Shown here one piece after another: positions 36,327-44,248 of a stretch of DNA of 64,000 bases. Below the pieces are notes generated by a model, which was given only the letters and a program-made list of their open reading frames with translations, was not told where the DNA came from and ran no database searches. The translations under genes and the position numbers were made by a program. Source of the stretch: Halorientalis pallida (GTDB lineage: Archaea; Halobacteriota; Halobacteria; Halobacteriales; Haloarculaceae); the NCBI RefSeq assembly GCF_004118325.1, contig NZ_RDFA01000001.1, forward strand, positions 418,424 through 482,423, in the 5' to 3' direction. Each line of letters starts with the position of its first letter. The stretch's first letter is position 1.

Positions 36327-37682
36327 CTACGACCGGTCCTCGCGTGGCACGACTTCCATCGACATCTCTTGGCGCGGGTGGGCGGTCAGCGTCGGCAGCA
36401 GTTCCAGCGGGGAGTCGCCCTGGAACTCGAGGCGGTACTGGTCCGCGACGGTCGCGACGATCATTCGAGCTTCGAGCATCGCCAGGTGTTTGCCGATGCA
36501 GTGGCGCGGCCCGCCGCCGAACGGGAAGTAGGCGAATCGGGGCCGGTCTTTCCGGCGTTCGGGACTGAACCGCTCGGGGTCGAAGGTTTCGGGGTCCTCC
36601 CAGTACTCCTCCGAACGGTGGACGGCCCACTGCGGGAGCATGATGCTCGCGCCCTGGGGCACGGTGTAGCCGTCGATCTCGACCGTGCGTTTGGGCGAGC
36701 GGAAGATGGTGTACACCGGCGGGTAGAGCCGCATCGCCTCCTCGATGGTCCAGGTGGTGTACTCGAGGTCGCGCACGTCGGCCATCGTGGGCTGGCCGCC
36801 GTCGAGTACCTCGTCGAGTTCGGCGTGGACCCGGCGTTCGACCTCGGGGTGCTCCGAGAGCAGGTACCAGGTGTACGTCAGCGTCAGCGCGGTCGTATCG
36901 TGGCCCGCCAGCAGCATCGTCATCATCTCGTCGCGCAACTGCTCGTCGCTCTGCTCGCCGCGCCCGCGCGCTCGCAGGAGGATCGACAGGAAGTCCATCG
37001 GCGCGTCGTCGTCGCCCTCCTCCCCGATGTCGTCGCGTCGCTGGGCGACGATCTCCTCGATCACCGTCTCCAGTTCCGTGACTGCCGAGTCGAACTCGGC
37101 GTCGTCGGGCATGGGCACCCAGTCGGGGAGGGCAAAGCGGATCGGATCGGGCTCGAACCGCTTGCCCAGCGGCTCCAGTTGCTCGCGGACGTGGGCGACA
37201 CGCTCCTCGTCGAGTTCGACGCCCATCATCAGGTCGAGGATGACGTTCAGCGTGACCCCCGTCATCGCCTCCTCGGCGTCGATCACGTCGCCGGCCGCCC
37301 AGCCGTCGACCATCGACTCGGCGTGCCCGACGATGCGGTCCGCCATCCCCGAGAGCCGCGACATGTTGAACGCCGGGTTCGCCAGTTCACGCTGTTTCTG
37401 CCAGGTCTCGCCCTCGCTGAGGAGGAGCCCCTCGCCGAGCAAGTCGCCGAGCGCATCGTCCTGAAACGCGGGTTTCTGGAAGTTCGCCGCGTCGGAGACC
37501 AGGATGCGCTGGATCGCGTCCGGGTCGGTCACCATGTACGTCTCCAGTGGCCCCATGTCGAACTGCGAGACTCCGCCGTAGGCCCGTTCCAGCGTCGTCA
37601 CGAACGTGAACGGATCGCGGGCGTACTGGCGGCTACTTCCGAAGACCGGTTGCCCTTTGGGACCAGGTGGCGTCTGGGACAT
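36327..37682 (-). CDS. Cytochrome P450
   Basis: The 451-residue soluble P450 has a proline-rich start (MSQTPPGPKGQP), the I-helix oxygen-activation motif AGHDTT, the K-helix ExxR (EAMR) and the heme loop FPFGGGPRHCIGKHLA with cysteine ligand. Overall it resembles the haloarchaeal CYP174 group. Substrate is unknown; its position beside a carotenoid oxygenase suggests carotenoid or terpenoid hydroxylation, which is inference only. ATG at 37682 was preferred over a GTG three codons upstream. No redox partner gene is adjacent. Confidence 0.92.
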   Translation of the reverse strand: MSQTPPGPKGQPVFGSSRQYARDPFTFVTTLERAYGGVSQFDMGPLETYMVTDPDAIQRILVSDAANFQKPAFQDDALGDLLGEGLLLSEGETWQKQRELANPAFNMSRLSGMADRIVGHAESMVDGWAAGDVIDAEEAMTGVTLNVILDLMMGVELDEERVAHVREQLEPLGKRFEPDPIRFALPDWVPMPDDAEFDSAVTELETVIEEIVAQRRDDIGEEGDDDAPMDFLSILLRARGRGEQSDEQLRDEMMTMLLAGHDTTALTLTYTWYLLSEHPEVERRVHAELDEVLDGGQPTMADVRDLEYTTWTIEEAMRLYPPVYTIFRSPKRTVEIDGYTVPQGASIMLPQWAVHRSEEYWEDPETFDPERFSPERRKDRPRFAYFPFGGGPRHCIGKHLAMLEARMIVATVADQYRLEFQGDSPLELLPTLTAHPRQEMSMEVVPREDRS

Positions 37683-37756
37683 CGAGTGCACTAGGGACTG
37701 TACGATTAAATATCTGGGTCCGCCGGCAGGCTCGAAAGACCGCCCACGTGCCCGGT

Positions 37757-38434
37757 TCAGAGGAAGTCGTCGACACCGATGCCGCCGTCGTCGTCGTCAC
37801 CGCCACCGCCGCCGGGGATCTCCTCGGCGACCGGTTCGGGGACCGACTCGACGTCGTCGGTGTACTGCCCGACCACGACGGACGGATCGAGACGCCGGGC
37901 TAGCCACGTCTGCCCGCGAAAGAGCCCCCCGAGCAACGTCGGTGTCCTCGTCGCCAGCCCGGTCAGAAGCCGCCGTATCGCGGAATCGTCACCCCCGACG
38001 TCCGGCGGCGTGGCTCCGGCGATCACGTCGACCCGCTCGACGCGCTCGGGACAGACACCGGCCGCCGCGAGCGCGTACGGACACCCACCCGAGAACGCGA
38101 TCAGGCCGGCGCAGCCGACGCCGGCGTCGTCCAGCACCGCGGGCACGACCCGTGCCGTGTCCGTGATCGAACGTCCGGGCCACGGCGAGGACGCTCCGAA
38201 TCCCGGTCTGTCCGGAGCCAAAATCCGGACCCCACGCTCCCGGGCCGCCGTCTCGAACAGTTCGCCCAGTCGCCGCGACCCGGGCGTGCCGTGACAGAAG
38301 ACGACCGGCGTCCCTTCGGGTGCCCCGTACTCCGCGTAGGCGAGTCGTCGCTCCCCGTCGAGTGAGACCGTCTTCGGACCTGCATCTGCATCTTCGGACT
38401 CCGCTCGGTCCGCCTCTCGTCTCTGTGTCGCCAT
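37757..38434 (-). CDS. Alpha/beta-hydrolase-like protein, C-terminally shortened
   Basis: The 225-residue protein has the N-terminal half of an alpha/beta hydrolase: VVFCHGTPGSRR oxyanion-hole segment, ILAPDRPGFGASSP and the nucleophile elbow FSGGCPYA. Family members usually reach 270-300 residues with a late D and H; here the sequence stops after RLDPSVVVGQYTDD and turns into an acidic, glycine-rich tail. The catalytic histidine is therefore not visible, and the gene may be decayed or hold a new role. A strong TATA-like atatataaat lies about 55 bp upstream. It precedes the P450 gene on the same strand. Confidence 0.7.
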   Translation of the reverse strand: MATQRREADRAESEDADAGPKTVSLDGERRLAYAEYGAPEGTPVVFCHGTPGSRRLGELFETAARERGVRILAPDRPGFGASSPWPGRSITDTARVVPAVLDDAGVGCAGLIAFSGGCPYALAAAGVCPERVERVDVIAGATPPDVGGDDSAIRRLLTGLATRTPTLLGGLFRGQTWLARRLDPSVVVGQYTDDVESVPEPVAEEIPGGGGGDDDDGGIGVDDFL

Positions 38435-38628
38435 GTCCGTCGATACCGGCCCACGATGTGTGAGATCGGTGGCGGATGTATACGGTGATTTATATATCCA
38501 GACCCGATTCGATGCAGAAGTGATACCGGGGATCGGATTATCACAAACCGATTGACCCGTGGCGTTCGGAACGGATTCGTCCCTGGTTGACACACATAGA
38601 CATCGTCTGGGATAGTTCATCGGGTCGC

Positions 38629-39234
38629 CTACCCTGGCGACTCCCCGTGTTCACGGACGAAGTCCCGCCAGCCTGCATAGGACGTGTTTTCCCAGATGTG
38701 CTTGGCCGTGCTACTACCGCTCACGTGTCTGGCGACAGACGATGCCGACCGATGGCTGTACCGGCACCCTTCTATCGGACAGACCACCTCACTCGGGTCA
38801 CCCATGTTGTCCAGCATCTCTGCTATCGACGGCTCCGTCTGGCTCTCGTCTTCTTCACGCCGGGCGGACTGTGAGGGCGCCTCTAAGAGTGGTGACGAAG
38901 ACGGTGTGTCCGTTTCATCCAGCATCCCCGCACTTTCGTTAACTTCACAATCAGGATGGAGACTGAGAACGGCCGCGTATGGCTCGGCGTTCGGTGGGAG
39001 CCGATCGAAGTCGAACCCGCCGGGAGCGCCGGTCACGTTGCGATAGAGCGTCTCGAACTGTTCGCGGTGTAGCGTGCGTTTCTCGTCTTCGTTCTCGAAC
39101 TCGACGGCGATGTGGTGTTCCTGTAGGTCAGTCACACGAAACGGTGCCCTCGTGAGCGGTGTGATCAACGTTGCGTCGTCAGCGACCTCTTCAACGTTAT
39201 CGAGCAGGGTTTGCCAGATCTTGCTGGAAGACAT
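38629..39234 (-). CDS. Haloarchaeal protein with C-terminal C2H2-type zinc finger
   Basis: The 201-residue protein has an N-terminal segment that looks like a small alpha/beta domain (residues 1-95), a disordered acidic linker (96-148) and a C-terminal finger: C152-x4-C157, then H170 and H179, with H161 as a spare ligand. The sequence after it (WENTSYAGWRDFVREHG) forms a helix. It may bind DNA. Its start lies 24 bp from the older tRNA-Val-like relic at 39258, so it may be a leftover of an earlier insertion. Function unknown. Confidence 0.6.
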   Translation of the reverse strand: MSSSKIWQTLLDNVEEVADDATLITPLTRAPFRVTDLQEHHIAVEFENEDEKRTLHREQFETLYRNVTGAPGGFDFDRLPPNAEPYAAVLSLHPDCEVNESAGMLDETDTPSSSPLLEAPSQSARREEDESQTEPSIAEMLDNMGDPSEVVCPIEGCRYSHRSASSVARHVSGSSTAKHIWENTSYAGWRDFVREHGESPG

Positions 39235-39257
39235 CTTCGGAACGATGTAAAAAGTAA

Positions 39258-39322
39258 GTGGGTTGGGGCGGATTGTGAACCACGGTCGTTCCGCTGCGCT
39301 CCACTCCCTGGTTCAAATCCAC
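39258..39322. repeat. Relic of the tRNA-Val 3' end forming an inverted repeat
   Basis: Positions 39259-39281 repeat the tRNA-Val 3' end (tgggttggggcgga...tgaacc) with one inserted base, so this is a second, decayed copy of the attachment site. A reversed T-arm copy (tggttcaaatcc, 39309-39320) follows, so the two can pair into a hairpin around the loop tcgttccgctgcgctcc. It suggests at least one earlier integration at the same tRNA. Confidence 0.7.
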
Positions 39323-39333
39323 CGGACGATTTC

Positions 39334-39374
39334 CGTGACGATGCCGCTCGCTTCGCTCGCGGTGTAGCGTCACG
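39334..39374. repeat. Hairpin with the conserved TCGCTTCGCTC loop beside attL
   Basis: Outer stem CGTGACG (39334-39340) pairs with CGTCACG (39368-39374), and inner stem CCGC/GCGG (39344-39347 with 39359-39362) closes the same 11-nt loop found in the tRNA-Thr array. It lies five bases from the left attachment site. Confidence 0.7.
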
Positions 39375-39378
39375 AAAA

Positions 39379-39416
39379 TGGGTTGGGGCGGATTTGAACC
39401 GCCGGCTTCCTCCGTG
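39379..39416. other. attL: displaced copy of the tRNA-Val 3' part
   Basis: These 38 bases match the tRNA-Val gene from its discriminator base through the T-arm to the 3' strand of the anticodon stem. The single difference changes the stem end from GGAGA (intact gene) to GGAGG. The crossover therefore most likely occurred within the T-arm to anticodon-arm region. Confidence 0.9.
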
Positions 39417-39472
39417 AAATAAAGTCTCTGTCCCCTTCCCTTCTGTCGGTTCATCCAAAAGGTGAACTAAGG

Positions 39473-40480
39473 ATGACCGACGCATTTCAGCCCGAAAAGG
39501 CTGTAGAAATGTACCTGTCCGACCGCGAAGCTGAGTTAGCAAAATCAAGCCTACAGAACCACCGCTATCACCTCAAGAGATTCCTTGAGTTCTGTGAAGC
39601 GACGGGCTTTGAAGATATGGCAGACATGGATGGTCGGACTGTGTATGAGTTCAAGCAGTACCGGCGAGATGAGGGGGGAGTCAACCAACAGACCCTTTCC
39701 AACCAACTGTCCACCTTCAGGGTCTTCATACGATTCTGTGAGAACTTGGGCGAGGTTGAGAAGGGCTTGGCAGACAAGATTGAGCTTCCGGACATTGACC
39801 CTTCGGAAGCCGCGAGAGATGAAATGATAGAGGCTGAGCGGGCATTTGAGGTGATAGAGTACCTTGAGAAGTTTGAATATGGGTCAAAGAAGCACGCTCT
39901 CTTCTATCTGATGTGGCATACTGCCCTCAGGGTCGGTTCCGTCTACGCTATTGACGTAGATGACTTCCACCCTGAAGAGGGCTACATAGAGCTACATCAC
40001 AGACCGGAGAGCGATACCCCGTTGAAGAACAAACAGCATGGGGAAAGAGAGGTGAATCTGAAGGACTACGTTTGCCAAGTCCTACAGGATTACATCATTC
40101 ACAACCGGGACAAGGTGACTGATGACCATGGGCGTGAACCGCTCTTCACTTCGCCCCACGGTCGCCTCTACAAGAATCAAATCCGTCGCTTGGTCTACTC
40201 CATCACTCGCCCCTGCTACTACTCCGGGGAATGTCCCCATGGAGAAGACATAGAAGACTGTGAAGCCGCTTCCTTCAATCAGTCTTCCAAATGCCCTTCC
40301 TCAGTCTCAACTCACCCCATCCGAAGGGGAAGCATCACGTACCATCTCAATGAGGAAGTGCCGAAGGAAGTGGTGAGTGATAGGGCTAATGTCTCACCGA
40401 AGATTCTTGAGCAACACTACAACCGTCAGACCGAATCTGAGAAGAGGAAAATCCGAAAATCCCACCTTGATAACCTCTAA
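39473..40480 (+). CDS. int: Tyrosine recombinase (integrase) of the element
   Basis: The 335-residue protein has an N-terminal SAM-like DNA-binding domain (about 5-105, FQPEKAVEMYLSDREAELAKSS) and a C-terminal catalytic domain with R153 (ALRVGS), HPIRR (H281, R284) and nucleophile Y316 in HYNRQTE. Four cysteines (248, 254, 263, 274) form an insertion before the HxxR motif and may bind zinc, as in other haloarchaeal integrases. It would insert and excise the element at tRNA-Val. The gene is intact, so the element may still be mobile. It starts 56 bp inside attL, reading inward. Confidence 0.93.
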   Translation: MTDAFQPEKAVEMYLSDREAELAKSSLQNHRYHLKRFLEFCEATGFEDMADMDGRTVYEFKQYRRDEGGVNQQTLSNQLSTFRVFIRFCENLGEVEKGLADKIELPDIDPSEAARDEMIEAERAFEVIEYLEKFEYGSKKHALFYLMWHTALRVGSVYAIDVDDFHPEEGYIELHHRPESDTPLKNKQHGEREVNLKDYVCQVLQDYIIHNRDKVTDDHGREPLFTSPHGRLYKNQIRRLVYSITRPCYYSGECPHGEDIEDCEAASFNQSSKCPSSVSTHPIRRGSITYHLNEEVPKEVVSDRANVSPKILEQHYNRQTESEKRKIRKSHLDNL

Positions 40481-40690
40481 ACTTCTCTAACTCCAAACAC
40501 AAACAGACTCTTTTCGTATCACAATCTGAATAGAAGGCTGTTTTCTTTATGTAGTAGACCGTCTTTCGCTCTCCGGACTGAATGAATTACGTTTGAATTG
40601 AATCAGCCCTACCCGTCAACGGAGCGAGAGGTGAAGAGACTGCCCGCGATAGCAGAAGGGATTTTTCTCCGGCATCTCAAGGTCTTCTCA

Positions 40691-41299
40691 ATGTCGCTGA
40701 ATTTCCCGAAGTGGATAGACAAGTACGAAGATATGAATCTGAACAAGTCCATAGAGTATCGGGATAGTTCGGGAGCTTGGAAGGAGGATAAATACTACAG
40801 ATTCTATGCAATCTCATCTGAATTGCAACAGCGAGGGCGCATTTACCGGGATGAGCTTCGGAAGATTGGCGAATGGAAAACAAACTCAGACGGTCGGATT
40901 GACTCCCATCTAAAAGAAAATAATCAGACGTTTGTAGAGCGAAAAAGCACCGTAGCTTTTCAAACATCAAATGATGAGAAGAAGATAGAGCAACTCACCA
41001 AACTAACCGGTGTCAAGATTCCCATCGCCTCAACCATTCTCACCATGCATGACCCTGCGAATTATGCGGTCGTAGACGGTCGGGCTTTCCGCGCTCTTGG
41101 AGCCGCTGAGCCAAGATTGTTAGACCCTCAGAACTATCCGGACTACGCTGAGTTCATGGAAAGCTTTCAGGACTACAATTCAGGCCCGGAAGCATACAGC
41201 TTCTATATGGATGTGGTTCGGGACATTGCACAGCGAGAAGGGATTCTTCCCCGTGAGGTGGATATGGCTCTTTGGGCGTTTGATAAGTCCCGCACATAA
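40691..41299 (+). CDS. Helix-hairpin-helix, OGG-like protein of unknown function
   Basis: The 202-residue protein has a helical N-terminus with charged residues and a C-terminal core LTKLTGVKIPIASTILTMHDPANYAVVDGRAFRAL, which matches the helix-hairpin-helix region of the small 8-oxoguanine-glycosylase-like (OGG-like) family: a GV-x-(I/V)-P-(I/V)-AS hairpin followed by a D-P-x-x-(Y/F) segment and an invariant D. No obvious catalytic lysine is placed. A role in DNA repair or in sensing foreign DNA is possible. ATG at 40691 was chosen; a TTG at 40598 would add 31 residues. Confidence 0.6.
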   Translation: MSLNFPKWIDKYEDMNLNKSIEYRDSSGAWKEDKYYRFYAISSELQQRGRIYRDELRKIGEWKTNSDGRIDSHLKENNQTFVERKSTVAFQTSNDEKKIEQLTKLTGVKIPIASTILTMHDPANYAVVDGRAFRALGAAEPRLLDPQNYPDYAEFMESFQDYNSGPEAYSFYMDVVRDIAQREGILPREVDMALWAFDKSRT

Positions 41300-41320
41300 A
41301 TCGGCATTATTCTTGAGATA

Positions 41321-41857
41321 CTATATGTCCGGGTCAGGTTCCTGAATCCTATTTTCTATCTTCCCTTCAAGCCGCTCTAACGTTCTGATTGCCGCATTTG
41401 CTTTGTCCTTTATTTGATGAGGAGTCTCTATGTACTGCCGTTCATCATAGTTGTGAACCAAATCATTTCTCAACTGCCTAACCTTCTTCATCTCTCCTTT
41501 CAATCCGGCCCCAATCACCTCACAATCATGTAAGAACTCTTCTCGCTTCTTCTGAGTGGGGAACCGTTCAGTGAGCCATTCCGTCACTTCATGGTCATAG
41601 TATTCATGGTCTATCAATTCTGTCTTGAGAAGGTAGATAGATTGACTCTCAATAAGGGCATGAGATACGGTAAAGAACTCCAAGAAAATCATACGCTCAC
41701 GTTCTGAAAGGTGTATTCTACCATCGTTTGAATTACTACGTTCTTCTGCCTTTTCTACAGCTTCAATTAGTGCCTCACGTATGTCCTTGAGTTCGTTGTG
41801 AATATCTGATTTATTATGATTTTCTGATTCCGGAACGTCCTTGGGATAATCAGTCAT
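41321..41857 (-). CDS. HEPN-like protein coupled to the SRA/HNH nuclease
   Basis: The 178-residue protein is mostly helical and carries the HEPN ribonuclease-type motif R-N-x3-H (R130-N-D-L-V-H135) after two long helices, with an acidic coiled N-terminus. HEPN proteins often act as RNA-cutting toxins in defence systems. Its ATG overlaps the stop of the upstream HNH nuclease gene (ATGA), so the two are made together. The motif and fold pattern resemble the HEPN protein at 48885-49457, suggesting paralogues. No catalysis can be proven from sequence. Confidence 0.65.
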   Translation of the reverse strand: MTDYPKDVPESENHNKSDIHNELKDIREALIEAVEKAEERSNSNDGRIHLSERERMIFLEFFTVSHALIESQSIYLLKTELIDHEYYDHEVTEWLTERFPTQKKREEFLHDCEVIGAGLKGEMKKVRQLRNDLVHNYDERQYIETPHQIKDKANAAIRTLERLEGKIENRIQEPDPDI

Positions 41858-43263
41858 TGCTCAAACCCGTGGATTTCCCGGTGCCGCTCAAGGAATATTG
41901 GTTGAGGGTGTACGTCTCCGTTCTCCGGAAGATGTAGCGATTGTCCCTCAAGCTGTTTAAGTTCATGATAGCCATTCTTGTTCGGGGCATCAGCTACTAT
42001 GATTTCGTGGTTATCGGTGAACGACAACCATCCTGAATCAAAGGCCCAATGATGGAACTTACATAGAGCTACGCCGTTCCGAACATCGTTCCGCCCGTCT
42101 TCAGACAGGGGATAGATATGAGCGGCTTCGACCTCAGGATTCCCATCAGGGGACTCACGTTGAGCCCCACAGACAGCACATGTGTTGTCGTAGGCTTCCC
42201 GGACTAATTCGGTGAACGCCCGGTCACGGGCTCTCCGACGTGTTTCAACGTACTGTGTTTCATCTTCAGTTAGCTCCGGTTCCGATTCCACAGCTTGTGC
42301 CAATTCGGATTTTTCCCGTTCAATCTCTTCTGTAGATGGCTCTCGCTCTTCCTCTCCGAAGAGGGCAGATTCAAGCGACCGGTGTTCCCGGCGTATATCC
42401 TCTACTCGCTCTTGTGCTACCCGGGTGAATCCTTGAACGACCTGCCGACCGTCGTATCCAAGCATCTCCCATACCTGCTCAATACCGGGAGCATCATGGG
42501 TAAACCCTTCAACCGTGAAGAGATGCCGGCTCTCAGGGTTATTCCACAGTAGTTCCCCGGCATCCGGATTCTCAAAGGTTCGCCCGACAATTCCCCCGGC
42601 GAAAAAGTCTCCATCATGGTAAAAGAGAAGACAGTCATTGGGTTCCATCGCATCAATTGCCGACTGCTTCTTGTTGGCGTCCGTTTCGGTGGTCGCCCAT
42701 ATCCGGAGCCGGTCAATACCTTCTAACTGAGGCGGAACTTCTGCATACTGCTGTAGGTTGTGTAGTTCCTCTACTGATTGACTGAAATCATCTCTCCAAT
42801 CATCGCTAACCGGGATAAGATAGAGTCCGGGAGCTTGAGCGTCTGAAGACGCCCGATGTTCCATACTGAAAATCAACACCTCTCTTCCATCCTGTTCCTC
42901 ACGGCGATAGCTTAGTACGTCTATCTCGCCCTGATATTCCCATTTCGCGTTATCCTGTCCCTTGTAGAAGAAGTAAACCGGGAAGTTTCCTAAAACCGCA
43001 TCAATGAGTGCTGAGTTCCCGGGTGATTCTTCGCTTTGGTCGCCGCTAAGCCCCTCTCCAATATACTCAAATTCTCCCTGCCTTACGGAATCACTGTATG
43101 GCCCGTCTTCATTGGCGAAGACCAAGATATACCGATTATCGTTGGTATCGCGTCGGGGGTTGATGCCGGAGATACGATAGCCAAAACCGGTGTTGAAAGC
43201 ATCCTCAATTTCCTCTTGAGAAAGCCGGTCGCCTACCTCAAGCTCTCCCGGCGGGGTATGCAT
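41854..43263 (-). CDS. ScoMcrA-like SRA-domain HNH endonuclease (type IV restriction-like)
   Basis: The 469-residue protein has three parts. The N-terminal domain (about 10-140) matches the SRA-like domain of ScoMcrA: INPRRDTNDNRYILVF, YSDSVRQGEFEYIGEGLSGDQ, GNSALIDAV, FPVYFF. The middle (185-260) has a PUA/EVE-like pattern: RLRIWATTETDANKKQSAID, NDCLLFYHDGDFFAGGIVG. The C-terminus is an HNH_2 domain with C362-x2-C365, H382, N396 and HH404-405. This combination predicts cutting of DNA with modified bases or phosphorothioates, as type IV restriction enzymes do. ATG at 43263 was chosen; GTG at 43278 is possible. It lies between the membrane protein and HEPN genes of one operon. Confidence 0.82.
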   Translation of the reverse strand: MHTPPGELEVGDRLSQEEIEDAFNTGFGYRISGINPRRDTNDNRYILVFANEDGPYSDSVRQGEFEYIGEGLSGDQSEESPGNSALIDAVLGNFPVYFFYKGQDNAKWEYQGEIDVLSYRREEQDGREVLIFSMEHRASSDAQAPGLYLIPVSDDWRDDFSQSVEELHNLQQYAEVPPQLEGIDRLRIWATTETDANKKQSAIDAMEPNDCLLFYHDGDFFAGGIVGRTFENPDAGELLWNNPESRHLFTVEGFTHDAPGIEQVWEMLGYDGRQVVQGFTRVAQERVEDIRREHRSLESALFGEEEREPSTEEIEREKSELAQAVESEPELTEDETQYVETRRRARDRAFTELVREAYDNTCAVCGAQRESPDGNPEVEAAHIYPLSEDGRNDVRNGVALCKFHHWAFDSGWLSFTDNHEIIVADAPNKNGYHELKQLEGQSLHLPENGDVHPQPIFLERHREIHGFEQ

Positions 43264-43305
43264 ATCAAGTATTGTCACAGTAGACCGTCATTATTCTTCT
43301 CTTCC

Positions 43306-44100
43306 TCATGCGTCCACCGGCGATTCTCGCCCCTGTGCATCCTGATACAATTCAATAATCATCTCCTTGAACGGAGAGCGAATCTCCTGCCAAAAGAGTC
43401 GCGTCATTCCAACTTCCGGATTTTGAACAGATTTTACCGCTGATTTCGCGGTTGTCTCAAGAACAAGGTGATAGAACGGCTCATAGGTGGACTTTGCGAG
43501 ACGGAACGCGAGAAGATTGAGTAGGGGGAATCCCGCTCCCATTACCTTTTCATTCCAATACCAAACTGAAATTAGCTTACTAAATGATGCGCTTGGAATT
43601 TCCTGATAGGCTAAGTGATTGATGAGCGAGATGCGAATAGCGACAGACAAAATCAGTAGTCCTGTGAGTATTGCTAAGACAACACTCACAATTCCACCGA
43701 CACCAAGGTATGCAGTGAGGATAGCAAAGCTTGTTAACAATAAACTGAGACCGAACTCACCGGTCTCAAACAGTTGGCGATTGGAAGGAATTGATTCCTC
43801 AGCCCGATTCTGAATATGGCGCATTGACTGTCGATTTGGATAACCTTGTGTTCCAAACTCCTTGATAGCGGCTGAAGTCCCATCTTGAAGTGCAGTCGTT
43901 ATGTCGTTTCGTATCTCAAGAGCCTCTTCCTGTGGAATTACCAAGAACAAGAGAATAGATGGAAGTGATGAGAATATCTTTAGTCTACCAATTGCACTAA
44001 CTCCCACGGCAAATCCTGAGATGATAGTAACAAGCGTGAAGAAGATGCTCCTCACTATCCCTATGAAAAACTTCCCTATTTTCATCCATTTCGCGGCCAT
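43306..44100 (-). CDS. Membrane protein heading the HNH-HEPN operon
   Basis: The 264-residue protein has hydrophobic segments at about 10-33, 42-58 and 113-155 (the last probably two helices), a polar loop (59-110) and a C-terminal cytoplasmic part (190-264). No family is recognised. It starts the minus-strand operon membrane protein - SRA/HNH nuclease - HEPN protein, with a gap of about 40 bp to the nuclease. In other defence systems such a protein can be a membrane-damaging effector or an anchor; here that is only inference. A 53-bp repeat lies 47 bp upstream of its start. Confidence 0.6.
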   Translation of the reverse strand: MAAKWMKIGKFFIGIVRSIFFTLVTIISGFAVGVSAIGRLKIFSSLPSILLFLVIPQEEALEIRNDITTALQDGTSAAIKEFGTQGYPNRQSMRHIQNRAEESIPSNRQLFETGEFGLSLLLTSFAILTAYLGVGGIVSVVLAILTGLLILSVAIRISLINHLAYQEIPSASFSKLISVWYWNEKVMGAGFPLLNLLAFRLAKSTYEPFYHLVLETTAKSAVKSVQNPEVGMTRLFWQEIRSPFKEMIIELYQDAQGRESPVDA

Positions 44101-44147
44101 GATTCACCTTGTAAGCCTTCAATAATAGATTCTTGTCTGAATCAGGG

Positions 44148-44200
44148 CTGAGGCGAAGTATCAGGGTTCAAGCGCCAAGAGTAGAGTACAGAACGATGAG
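44148..44200. promoter_or_regulatory. 53-bp promoter-proximal repeat, copy A
   Basis: This segment matches 45756-45808 over its whole length without gaps; most bases are identical, including ctgaggcgaag, ggttcaagcgccaag and gaacgatgag. Both copies lie about 45 bp upstream of a minus-strand start codon, with a TATA-like (t)attattg/ttattga between repeat and start. A shared operator or activator site is likely. Copy A also lies 48 bp before the plus-strand zinc-ribbon/HEPN gene. Confidence 0.7.
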
Positions 44201-44248
44201 AACTTCTTAGGACAGAAACCTCATAGTGACTCCGTATCAGTTCAGCAT

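Noticed and set aside
39165-39548. Minus-strand frames across the left attachment site
   Set aside because: They overlap the tRNA copy, the hairpins and the integrase start, and have no coding character.
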